Source: Reichenbachiella sp. 5M10
GTDB lineage: Bacteria; Bacteroidota; Bacteroidia; Cytophagales; Cyclobacteriaceae
Reading direction: 5' to 3'
NCBI RefSeq assembly: GCF_002742335.1
Contig: NZ_MDGR01000007.1
Span: 1,368,501-1,432,500 of the forward strand
Length of the DNA stretch: 64,000 bases
Numbering within the stretch: position 1 is the stretch's first letter; every line of letters starts with the position of its first letter. The position numbers were made by a program, and so were the translations under genes. The notes below the pieces were generated by a model. It did no database searches. It worked only from the letters and a program-made list of their open reading frames with translations, and had not been told where the DNA came from. This document shows positions 44,674-52,639 of this stretch, piece by piece.

Positions 44674-46662
44674 ATGAAAACAGTAAAACAAACACTTTTG
44701 ATAGTATTCGGGCTAGTGATGTTTTTAACTAGTTGTGACGAGGAACAAAAACTACAGTTGGCCTCTCCCAATGGAAATAGTGAGATCGTATTGAGCCCTG
44801 CCAGTCAGGTGGAAGGTGGCTTGGTGAATTTTTCGGTGCTTTACAAAGGTCGTCAGGTGATTTTGCCTTCTTCGCTGCAGTTGCTTACAGAGGATTTGGA
44901 CTTTGGTTCTAAGGTAGAGATTAGTGAATTGGGGCGTGTTTCGGTAGAGGAAGAATGGACCACTCGTTTTGGTGAGTTGAGCCAAGTACCCAACCGATAT
45001 AGCCAGGCTAGTTTTCGTCTAAAAGGCGAAAGGGCAGAAGTATTGCTGACTTGCCGTGCTTATGACGAAGGTGTCGCTTTTTCTTATCAAATCCCTAAAC
45101 AAAACGGACTGGAGGATATTGCCATCGACGATGAGCTGATCCACTACCGTTTTGAACAGGATTTTCCTGTATGGACGACCCCCGAGCGTGAGCCGGGCAA
45201 ACTGACCGCACAGGGGGAGTATAGTCGTGTGCCACTGAGTGAGTTGCCGTATGGGGCCGAACGCCCATTGGTCATAGAGCAGGACAGTCAGGTCGTAGCT
45301 TTGGCCGAAGCTAGGCTGGTAGATTTTGCCAGACTTAGTTTTAGGGCAGACCCTGCAGGTGGTTTGAGTATCTTGTCCAATCTGGATGGCAAAATGGTAC
45401 GGACAGTGCAGGATACGGTCACTGGAGCGCTGAAGAGTCAACGTCTAGGGCATTCGAAGGTGAAAGCCCACCTACCTCTACAGTCACCTTGGCGGGTGGT
45501 AATGCTGGCCGATGATCATGGCCAGTTGCTAGAACAAAACTATCTGATCCAAAACCTCAACCCTCCAAGCGCAATAGAGGACGAATCCTGGATAGAACCT
45601 GGCAAGGTTTTGAGAGAAACAACCCTGACTACTCAGGGAGCTATGGCTGCCATCGATTTTGTGGCAGATCATCAGATGCAGTATGTGCATTTTGATGCTG
45701 GATGGTATGGCAATGAGATGAAGGACAGTTCGGATGCTACGACTGTGACTTTGGATCCTAAGCGATCCAAGGGGCCATTCGATATGAAAGCAGTGACAGC
45801 TTATGCCAAAAGCAAAGGAATTAAGGTTATGCTCTATGTCAACCGACGCTCTCTGGAGCGACAGTTGGATGAACTGTTGCCCTTGTTTGCCAAGTGGGGA
45901 ATTTCGGGGGTCAAATTTGGTTTCGTACGAGTGGGAGATCAGCAAGCCACCGCTTGGCTGCACGAGGCGATAGCCAAAGCTGCAGCGTATCAAATGGTCG
46001 TAGATGTGCACGACGAGTACCGACCAACCGGTTTTTCGCGAACTTATCCAAATCTTCTCACTCAGGAAGGAATAGCAGGTGACGAAACCAGCGTAAGCAA
46101 TGAACATACACTGATTACCATGTTTACGCGTATGCTGGCAGGAGCTGCGGACAATACCGTGTGCTACTACAACAAGCGCGTGGAGACGATGGGCTCTCAT
46201 GCATCTCAGCTAGCCAAAACAGTGTGTTTGTTCAGTCCTTTGCAATTTCTCTATTGGTATGACAAGCCCGCTGCATCTCCAGAAAAGTTGGATGGTCTAT
46301 GGGGTGATACCAAGCACATAGGGAATGAGCCGGAGCTGGCGTTTTTTGATCAAGTTCCGACGACCTGGGACGAGACCAAGGTGCTGGAAGCAGAGATTGC
46401 CAGACTAGGGGTAATCGCTAGACGTAAAGGGGGAAGTTGGTACATAGGAGGGATATCTGGCCCAGAGGCAAGAGCGGTGAATTTAGATTTTTCTTTTCTC
46501 GATCGAGGACAAAAATATGTTGCTAAACTATATACTGATGATGAGTCGATAGAGACTCGTACCCATGTGAAAATAGAAGAGTTGGAGTTAACTGCTGAAG
46601 ATCAATTGGTACTACAGCTGGAAGCCAATACAGGATTTGCTATGTCAATCGAGTTGAGATGA
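44674..46662 (+). CDS. GH97 family glycoside hydrolase (lipoprotein) with altered nucleophile position
   Basis: 662 residues, lipoprotein signal ending FLTSC (Cys21). An N-terminal beta-sandwich (LASPNGNSEIVLS) precedes the TIM barrel (YVHFDAGWYG, GIKVMLYVNRRS, VDVHDEYRPTGFSRTYPNLLTQEG) and a C-terminal beta domain. GH97 members are calcium-dependent alpha-glucosidases (inverting) or alpha-galactosidases (retaining). In retaining enzymes the nucleophile Asp sits in a KxDF segment; here it is KFGF with Gly416. The inverting-type base position reads HDEYRPTG instead of HEAxRPTG. Glu465 in TQEG is the likely acid. The mechanism is therefore unclear. The gene stands between two terminators, a single-gene unit. 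Confidence 0.88.
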   Translation: MKTVKQTLLIVFGLVMFLTSCDEEQKLQLASPNGNSEIVLSPASQVEGGLVNFSVLYKGRQVILPSSLQLLTEDLDFGSKVEISELGRVSVEEEWTTRFGELSQVPNRYSQASFRLKGERAEVLLTCRAYDEGVAFSYQIPKQNGLEDIAIDDELIHYRFEQDFPVWTTPEREPGKLTAQGEYSRVPLSELPYGAERPLVIEQDSQVVALAEARLVDFARLSFRADPAGGLSILSNLDGKMVRTVQDTVTGALKSQRLGHSKVKAHLPLQSPWRVVMLADDHGQLLEQNYLIQNLNPPSAIEDESWIEPGKVLRETTLTTQGAMAAIDFVADHQMQYVHFDAGWYGNEMKDSSDATTVTLDPKRSKGPFDMKAVTAYAKSKGIKVMLYVNRRSLERQLDELLPLFAKWGISGVKFGFVRVGDQQATAWLHEAIAKAAAYQMVVDVHDEYRPTGFSRTYPNLLTQEGIAGDETSVSNEHTLITMFTRMLAGAADNTVCYYNKRVETMGSHASQLAKTVCLFSPLQFLYWYDKPAASPEKLDGLWGDTKHIGNEPELAFFDQVPTTWDETKVLEAEIARLGVIARRKGGSWYIGGISGPEARAVNLDFSFLDRGQKYVAKLYTDDESIETRTHVKIEELELTAEDQLVLQLEANTGFAMSIELR

Positions 46663-46718
46663 GAAGACGGTTTTCAACTTAGAAGTAGGTTACTTAAGGA
46701 GAGCTAATAAAGTTTATC

Positions 46719-46752
46719 AAGCCATACAGACGCTGTTTCTGTATGGCTTTTT
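46719..46752 (+). terminator. Rho-independent terminator after GH97
   Basis: GCCATACAGA (46721-46730) pairs exactly with TCTGTATGGC (46738-46747), with a 7-base loop and five T residues after the stem. Confidence 0.85.
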
Positions 46753-46804
46753 GATGCAATAGCGCATCCTGTTAGCATGGGGGATAATAGAGTGCTTTTG
46801 TCGA

Positions 46805-46856
46805 AGCAGTCGATGCATCCGACTGCTCATGACATGGGAAGTCTGCTTTCGAAAGC
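46805..46856. other. Two further palindromes in the convergent gap
   Basis: AGCAGTCG (46805-46812) pairs with CGACTGCT (46820-46827), and GCTTTCGAAAGC (46845-46856) is self-complementary. Neither has a T-run. The 46663-47069 gap contains these, the two terminators and nothing that looks coding. Confidence 0.4.
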
Positions 46857-46922
46857 CAGCCTTTGAAGATTTATATTTCTACTATGCTGACATCTGATCC
46901 CAGAGACAAAATGGGTGGGTGT

Positions 46923-46962
46923 CAAAAATAAAGAGGCTATTTCTCGGATGAGAAATAGCCTC
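46923..46962 (-). terminator. Rho-independent terminator for the MFS-GH88-ROK operon
   Basis: A perfect 13 bp stem (GAGGCTATTTCTC at 46933-46945 with 46950-46962) and 4-base loop. On the - strand it is followed by TTTATTTTTG, so it ends transcription from the operon whose last gene stops at 47070. Confidence 0.85.
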
Positions 46963-47069
46963 AAATAACCTTAGACCCTCGAACTTTATTTACTATTTAC
47001 TAAACTTATTACCAATAAATCAACAGTTAAAAACATTACTTACTACAAGGAAGAAGTTCAAGGTCTAGG

Positions 47070-48395
47070 TTATTTTATCAGTTCTTTTTCCAATTCTTCT
47101 AGTGACTTTCCTTTGGTCTCAGGCATCATCAGATGCACAAAGAACAGTTGGAGTACCATCAACCCACCAAAGAAGGCAAAGACCACAAATGGTTCAAATA
47201 CATTGATCAATACGGCACCAAATAGGGTGATGAGAGCGGCAAATACCCAGTGTACACCACAGCCCCAAGATTGACCGAAAGCACGTACATTGTTGGGGAA
47301 TATTTCGGAAATGAATACCCAGATCACGGCACCTTGTCCAATGGCATGTGAGGAAATAAACATCAGAATGAAGGCAAGTTTGAACCCTGCCGACGCATCT
47401 GTATAAAAGCCAAAAGCCACCATGAATAGACTGATGATGTAGCCTATCGATCCAATGTACATCAGCTGTTTTCTGCCTGCTCTGTCGATCAGGTACATCC
47501 CAGCAATGGTGAATACGAGGTTGACTAAGCCAATGGCGATGGAACTAAACAAGGAGTCTGAAGTAGCAAATCCTGCTTTTTCTAAAATCTCTGGTGCATA
47601 GTAGAGGATGAAGTTGATACCAGAGAGTTGATTAAAGAACGCAATCAAGAAGGCCAGTAAGAGTGGAACACGGTATTTTTTGGAGAAAACCTGTTCTCTT
47701 TTGCTACCTACAGGCTGCTGATCTGCGACGATGTCTTCCAATATGTTTTGTGCTTCTTCAAGGCTAGATGTTTTTTGAAGTACTTCCATCGCTGCTTCTT
47801 TGTTGTTTTGGTGCAGGACGAGCCACCTTGGGCTTTTGGGAATCCCAAATACCAAGAGCATATAGATCAAGGCAGGGATACCTTCTACACCGAGCATCCA
47901 ACGCCAGTCGTTGGCCCCACCGACTCCTTCGAGCAGGTAGTTGGAGATGAAGGCAATCAAAATACCAAAGACGATATTGAATTGGTAGAGAGCACCTAAT
48001 TTGCCCCGGTTGTTCGCTGAGGCTATTTCAGAAATATACGTAGGAGCGGCGATAGAGGAAACACCAACACCTAATCCACCGACAAATCTAAAAAATGAGA
48101 AGAGGTATGGATCCTGTGCGAGTGCTGATCCGATTGCCGAAACAAAATACAAAACACCGATACCGATTAGGGTATTCTTTCGTCCGTATTTGTCCGTAGG
48201 AAAACCCGCAAACAAAGCACCTATCACGGTGCCCCAGAGTGCCATGGACATGATGAATGTGCCATGAAACCATTCGGAGGTTTGCCATAGCTCTTTGATG
48301 GGGAGATTGGCTCCCGATATCACCACGGTATCAAAACCGAATAGAAATCCGGCCATGGCTACTACGATTGCATAATATATTAGTCTTTTGTTCAT
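47070..48395 (-). CDS. MFS sugar/proton symporter (XylE/GLUT-type sugar porter)
   Basis: 441 residues with twelve hydrophobic segments. Sugar-porter signatures are present: an early GFDTVVISG, GRKNTLIG in the loop after TM2, SEIASANNRGKLGALYQFNIVFG, PKSPRWLVL before the central loop, DRAGRKQLMYIG, and the C-terminal PETKGKSLEELE. It should carry a monosaccharide across the inner membrane with protons. Its operon partners, a ROK kinase and an unsaturated glucuronyl hydrolase, suggest uptake of a neutral monosaccharide released in the periplasm. A structured 130 bp leader separates it from GH88. Confidence 0.9.
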   Translation of the reverse strand: MNKRLIYYAIVVAMAGFLFGFDTVVISGANLPIKELWQTSEWFHGTFIMSMALWGTVIGALFAGFPTDKYGRKNTLIGIGVLYFVSAIGSALAQDPYLFSFFRFVGGLGVGVSSIAAPTYISEIASANNRGKLGALYQFNIVFGILIAFISNYLLEGVGGANDWRWMLGVEGIPALIYMLLVFGIPKSPRWLVLHQNNKEAAMEVLQKTSSLEEAQNILEDIVADQQPVGSKREQVFSKKYRVPLLLAFLIAFFNQLSGINFILYYAPEILEKAGFATSDSLFSSIAIGLVNLVFTIAGMYLIDRAGRKQLMYIGSIGYIISLFMVAFGFYTDASAGFKLAFILMFISSHAIGQGAVIWVFISEIFPNNVRAFGQSWGCGVHWVFAALITLFGAVLINVFEPFVVFAFFGGLMVLQLFFVHLMMPETKGKSLEELEKELIK

Positions 48396-48427
48396 CTTGT
48401 CTTGTTGTTGTCAGGTTTTCACCCATT

Positions 48428-48498
48428 CAGAACCAACATTCCATCCCCGGTTCATTGTCCGAATCCCACGTTTGGGTTTTGGACAATTGTCGGTTCTG
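48428..48498 (-). other. Nested inverted repeats in the GH88-MFS intercistronic leader
   Basis: Three nested complementary pairs: CAGAACC (48428-48434) with GGTTCTG (48492-48498), ATTGTCC (48454-48460) with GGACAAT (48481-48487), and CCCA (48465-48468) with TGGG (48473-48476). The RNA of either strand could fold into a long hairpin with internal loops. There is no T-run, so it is more likely an mRNA stability or differential-expression element than a terminator. Confidence 0.5.
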
Positions 48499-48527
48499 TA
48501 TATTGGGCGAAAAAATTGTTGCTGTGA

Positions 48528-49760
48528 TTATGACTTGTTCTGCTCTGGCTCGAAACTGGCCAATACAGAATTGACTACTGGTTCTCCCTGTTGCAATTTT
48601 TTTAGCCTCAGCAAGGCTTCTACATAATAGTAGTCTGCATAGATGATAGATGCGTCTATTTCAGAGCCGTTGGGCTTATGTCCTGTGGAGTGGAGCAAGA
48701 AAGCCGAGTTTTTGTTGCCACTTTGGTAGTTGGTGGACAATTCCTCTAGCATCGCAGTGGCTTTGCTTACATATTCTTGTGCCAGTTCTTCATCGCTGTA
48801 TTTGGACAGTTCCAATAGGGCAGAGGCGACCAAAGCGGCAGCAGATGCATCTCTTGGCTCGTTGGGGATATTGGGTGCGTCAAAGTCCCAGTAGGGGATC
48901 AAATCTTCGGGTAGTCTATCCAAATATACACGGGCTGTTTGGTGTGCTGTTTTCAAGTATTCTGGATCCTTGGTCTCGCGGTACATCATCGTGTATCCGT
49001 ATACTGCCCAACCTTGTCCTCTGGCCCACATGGTGTGGTCAGCATAGCCCTGGTGTGTGATGCCTTTGATTTTGTCACCGTTGATGGTATCGTAGATTAC
49101 TACATGATACGCCGAATAGTCATCTCTGAAGTGGTTTTCCATGGTCTTGTCAGCGTGCGTTTCGGCAATTTCCTCCAGTGAAGCTGTTCCTCCATTTTTG
49201 GCTGCCCATGAAAGCATTTCCAGATTGATCATGTTGTCAATGATCGTGTTGTGAGGGAATTCTGTTTTTACAGGCCATGACAGGATAGTACCGACTACCG
49301 GATTGTACAATGTAGCCAGTGTATCGGAGGCTTTTAGGATCATTTCTTTGTACTCAGGGTTTTGCGTCAGTCTATAGCCGTTGCCTGCACTGTTGTATAC
49401 TTGAAATCCAAGGTCGTGATCCGTGGCAGATTCTACAGACAGAGGCTCTAGATACATGGTGAATTGATCTGCAGCGTTTTTCAATTCAGTATCTCCTGTG
49501 TATTCGTAGAGGTACCAAAGCGTACCAGGCCAAAATCCGCTGGTCCAGTCTCTGTATTTGACCAATGTCCATTCATCACTGTCGTGTGGGATGTTTCTAG
49601 GGATAGAAGCCGAGTCGTTGGGCAACTGTTGGAGTGTTTTTTTGGCTTGTGCCACGCAGTAGTCGAGTTGCTGGTCGACGTTGAATACTTCTTTTTGCTT
49701 TTGTTGGCATCCCAGGCCAAGTAGTCCAGCGAGGACAACGATCAAAATGGAATTTTTCAT
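48528..49760 (-). CDS. GH88 unsaturated glucuronyl hydrolase (lipoprotein)
   Basis: 410 residues, lipoprotein signal ending LGLGC. The (alpha/alpha)6 barrel contains RDWTSGFWPGTLWYLYEYTGD, SATDHDLGFQ with Asp114, and TIIDNMINLEML with Asp175. These are 61 residues apart, exactly the spacing of the two catalytic Asp of the Bacillus enzyme (88 and 149). GYADHTMWARGQGWAVYGY follows. GH88 adds water to the 4,5-unsaturated uronate left by lyases at the non-reducing end of oligosaccharides. It is thus the natural downstream partner of the lyase-type enzymes encoded at 14132, 15908, 28657 and 30596. Confidence 0.92.
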   Translation of the reverse strand: MKNSILIVVLAGLLGLGCQQKQKEVFNVDQQLDYCVAQAKKTLQQLPNDSASIPRNIPHDSDEWTLVKYRDWTSGFWPGTLWYLYEYTGDTELKNAADQFTMYLEPLSVESATDHDLGFQVYNSAGNGYRLTQNPEYKEMILKASDTLATLYNPVVGTILSWPVKTEFPHNTIIDNMINLEMLSWAAKNGGTASLEEIAETHADKTMENHFRDDYSAYHVVIYDTINGDKIKGITHQGYADHTMWARGQGWAVYGYTMMYRETKDPEYLKTAHQTARVYLDRLPEDLIPYWDFDAPNIPNEPRDASAAALVASALLELSKYSDEELAQEYVSKATAMLEELSTNYQSGNKNSAFLLHSTGHKPNGSEIDASIIYADYYYVEALLRLKKLQQGEPVVNSVLASFEPEQNKS

Positions 49761-49815
49761 GATAATTATTTATTTCTTCTTGTGGCCTTTTGCTATCAAG
49801 AACCTCTGTGTTGAT

Positions 49816-50736
49816 TTATTCTTCGATTAAAAATGCGGCACCAAATACGCCTGCACTGTCTCCCAGTGCAGGTTTGACTATTGGAGCTTGAAATTCGTGA
49901 TTGAAAACATACGCAGGGATGCGAGATGCTCCCGTTGTATAGATCTCGTCTATGTTGCCTACACCTCCGCCTATCACGATTACATCAGGGTCCACGATGT
50001 TGATGACCACACTGATTGCTCGGGCAAATCCATCGGTCAGTCTGTCGAGTGTATCTATAGCGACTGAGTCAGTTTTTGCTCTAGCTCGTTCGATGATTTC
50101 TTTGAGAGGCTTTTGCGTTCCTGTTTTTTGGTGATAGTACCATTCGAGCGATGGGCCTGATAGTATGCTTTCGTTGTCTCCTTCTTTGCCACAAAAGCAC
50201 GGGCGCCCCTCCATACCAGACAACAAATTGTGCCCCCATTCTCCTCCGATACCATGGTGCCCATTGATGATGTGTCCATTGATGACCAACCCACCGCCTA
50301 CACCAGTGCCCAATATGACTCCAAATACTACTTGAGCGTCGGGATAATGATGTTTGACCACTCCCAATTTTGCTTCTGCCAAAGCAAAGCAGTTGGCATC
50401 ATTGGCCATTTTGACTTCTATACCTAGCAGATTTGTAAGGTCTTTTTGCATGGGCTGCCCATTGATGGCTGTAGCATTGCAATTTTTCATCAGGCCACTG
50501 TGTCGATTCATTGTGCCTGGAGTGCCGATACCTAGACGAGTAGGTCTACAGCCATGATGTGCTACCATCGAATCCACCAGTTTTTTGACTTGATTGAGTA
50601 TATGTGGGTAGCCCTTGGAGGCTTCAGTAGGTATTCGTTCTCGATAGAGTACTTTGTTGTCGTTGTACTGATCGAGTACTACCCCTTCTATTTTGGTGCC
50701 ACCCAGATCGATTCCCCACAGTATTCCTTCTTCCAT
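49816..50736 (-). CDS. ROK-family sugar kinase
   Basis: 306 residues. Phosphate-binding WGIDLGGTKIEG (7-18), GIGTPGTMN, the catalytic-Asp segment MANDANCFALAE, GTGVGGGLVING and the ROK motif HGIGGEWGHN. The zinc-site segment reads CFCGKEGDNE: the usual third Cys of CxCGxxGCxE is Asp, so zinc binding may be lost or altered. There is no DNA-binding N-terminus, so it is a kinase, not a repressor. It probably phosphorylates the hexose imported by the MFS permease. It is first in the kinase-GH88-permease operon. Confidence 0.9.
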   Translation of the reverse strand: MEEGILWGIDLGGTKIEGVVLDQYNDNKVLYRERIPTEASKGYPHILNQVKKLVDSMVAHHGCRPTRLGIGTPGTMNRHSGLMKNCNATAINGQPMQKDLTNLLGIEVKMANDANCFALAEAKLGVVKHHYPDAQVVFGVILGTGVGGGLVINGHIINGHHGIGGEWGHNLLSGMEGRPCFCGKEGDNESILSGPSLEWYYHQKTGTQKPLKEIIERARAKTDSVAIDTLDRLTDGFARAISVVINIVDPDVIVIGGGVGNIDEIYTTGASRIPAYVFNHEFQAPIVKPALGDSAGVFGAAFLIEE

Positions 50737-51259
50737 GTTTGGGAGCTTAATGATTCTAATCTATTTAATTAGCAAATGTTCATCTGGTTTGTAGTCGGTG
50801 ATGAACGGCTAGACATGGGTGATGTGAATCTCTAAACGAAAAGTTATTTCGATAGAAGTATATTTTAGTCACTCCAAAGTCATCCTTTGCTGCAAGCTAG
50901 AGTTGTAGTGAAGTGATGAATTGAAACACTTGATCACAACCTAAGATTGCTTTACAATGATCGAATAAAATGCTTGAGAGGGCTATGACTCATGATTCAT
51001 AGAGCATAAATCATGGCTCAAAGTGCCTTAGGACGAGGTAGAGGGCAGTATTATGACTATAAATTGAGGGTGATGTGAGGAATGAGATGTGAAAAATCAC
51101 TCAGAGAGATTCTATCCAAGGAAGCTTCTCTCTTTCAAAATGTATTCATTTGGGGTTTGCAAGGTTGGTTTTGCTTCTCACATGGGTACAAGGTCATCAA
51201 ATGTGGTTGATACTGAGAAGTGCTTTATTCTCGTCTCTATTTATGCTTCATCCCAATTT
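50737..51259. promoter_or_regulatory. 523 bp intergenic region upstream of the ROK operon
   Basis: No convincing gene. It contains the TGACTCATGATTCA motif cluster (separate entry) about 250 bp upstream of the ROK start. A 63-codon + strand frame at 51089 has no recognisable features and no neighbour that would support it. The 3' end of hutF lies at 51260. Confidence 0.4.
50986..51020. promoter_or_regulatory. Candidate shared regulator site, matching the 11389 palindrome
   Basis: TGACTCATGATTCA (50986-50999) matches the perfect palindrome at 11389-11402 in 13 of 14 bases. A further heptamer TGGCTCA begins at 51014, 21 bp after TGATTCA at 50993. The same 21 bp spacing occurs in both repeats upstream of beta-helix copy C. 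Confidence 0.5.
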
Positions 51260-52639
51260 TTATGCCCTACGAATATTTAGGGTTTGCATCGATTGGATGA
51301 AGTTTTGAGTGATTTCCTCCTGCTTCAAATGTCGGCCCTCTTTGACTTGCCATTCTCCATGGGTTATCGTGCCGAGGATGTTGGATGCGTCACTGCTGTA
51401 GACGAAGGTATTGCAAAGTTGGTCTAAGTGGGTACAGGCAATCAGTGGAGATTGTGCATCCATGATGACCGCATCGAGAGGTGCTCCGACCTGGAAGAAT
51501 TGCTCATCTGATGATCCCATGGCTCGTTTTCCTGATCTCCAAGCCTGTGAGAGCGCAAGGAGTCCACTGTTTCCATTTTCGAGCGTGACGAATGTCTCGC
51601 GGCTGTGTGTGTGGGTACGTTGACCATAGTCGAGTATCCTTAGTTCTTCCAGAGGATTGAGTCCGACATGGCTGTCAGTACCTATACTCCATCGACCTCC
51701 GTGCTCCTTGTAAGCAGCGAATGGAAAGAGGCCGTCTCCCAAGTTGCCTTCGGTGGAGGGACAGAGAACCGCATGGACTTGTGATTTTGCCATTCGTTGG
51801 GTTTCAGATGGAGTCAAATGTGTGGCATGTACCAAATGAAATTGTTGATTTGGCGTACAGTGATTGAGTAGCCATTCGACTGGGCGCTGACCATGGTATG
51901 CGAGGCAGTCTGTGACTTCTTGGAGTTGTTCGGCAATATGGATATGGAAAGGTCGGCTTGTGTCCATCTCTTGACAATAGCGCATCACCGTATCTGGACT
52001 CACGGCGCGGAGGGAGTGAATGCCTGTCGCTAATTGAGCGTGGGAGTATTGATTTACCATGTGTTGGCTACTCGCAAGCAAGAGATGATAGGAATCTAGG
52101 TTTTGAGACAAAAACCGTCGCTGACCCTCGTTGGCTTCTTTGCCAAATCCACCTTTTTGGTAAAACATGGGAATGAGTGTAATGTGGATACCGGCGCGAC
52201 TTGCTGCTCGAACGAGGCGTTCTCCCATTTCGCTGAGTTGGCTGTAACGTTTGCCTTGACTGTCATGGTGCAAGTAGTGAAATTCTGCGACTGCCGTATA
52301 ACCATGTCTGAGCATCTCGGCATAAAGCATCGTAGCGATATTTTCCAACTGATCGGGAGAGATACTTAGAGCTATTTCATACATGGATTTCCTCCATGAC
52401 CAGAAATCATCGTTGCGTTGTGTAGGGACGTGCATCTCAGCCAAACCAGCCATCGCATACTGAAACGCATGCGAATGGCTATTTTGAAAGCCTGGCAAAG
52501 CATAGCCATTTATGTATTCACCTTCTTTTTCGCCTTGAGCAATGGATAGTATTGTTCCTTGGCTATCTAGTCTTACTTGTGCATCGTTGACCCAACCTTG
52601 GTCTGTAAGTAGGCCCTTGAATCGATATTTTTCACCCAT
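51260..52639 (-). CDS. hutF: Formimidoylglutamate deiminase
   Basis: 459 residues from the ATG at 52639, which overlaps the stop of the preceding M20 gene (ATGA) and aligns with the family start (MGEKYRFKGLLTDQGW); the frame is open to 52753 but adds an unrelated basic segment. It is an amidohydrolase-fold enzyme with the metal motif ALPGFQNSHSHAFQYAMAG, later ligands in FHIHIAEQ and LVHATHLT, and GTDSHVGLNPLEELR. It converts N-formimidoyl-L-glutamate to N-formyl-L-glutamate plus ammonia. It is the last gene of the LysR-M20-hutF operon and complements the divergent hutHUI. Confidence 0.92.
   Translation of the reverse strand: MGEKYRFKGLLTDQGWVNDAQVRLDSQGTILSIAQGEKEGEYINGYALPGFQNSHSHAFQYAMAGLAEMHVPTQRNDDFWSWRKSMYEIALSISPDQLENIATMLYAEMLRHGYTAVAEFHYLHHDSQGKRYSQLSEMGERLVRAASRAGIHITLIPMFYQKGGFGKEANEGQRRFLSQNLDSYHLLLASSQHMVNQYSHAQLATGIHSLRAVSPDTVMRYCQEMDTSRPFHIHIAEQLQEVTDCLAYHGQRPVEWLLNHCTPNQQFHLVHATHLTPSETQRMAKSQVHAVLCPSTEGNLGDGLFPFAAYKEHGGRWSIGTDSHVGLNPLEELRILDYGQRTHTHSRETFVTLENGNSGLLALSQAWRSGKRAMGSSDEQFFQVGAPLDAVIMDAQSPLIACTHLDQLCNTFVYSSDASNILGTITHGEWQVKEGRHLKQEEITQNFIQSMQTLNIRRA

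Noticed and set aside
51089-51280. 63-codon + strand frame in the ROK-hutF gap
   Set aside because: No domain or signal; it overlaps the end of hutF and has no supporting context.
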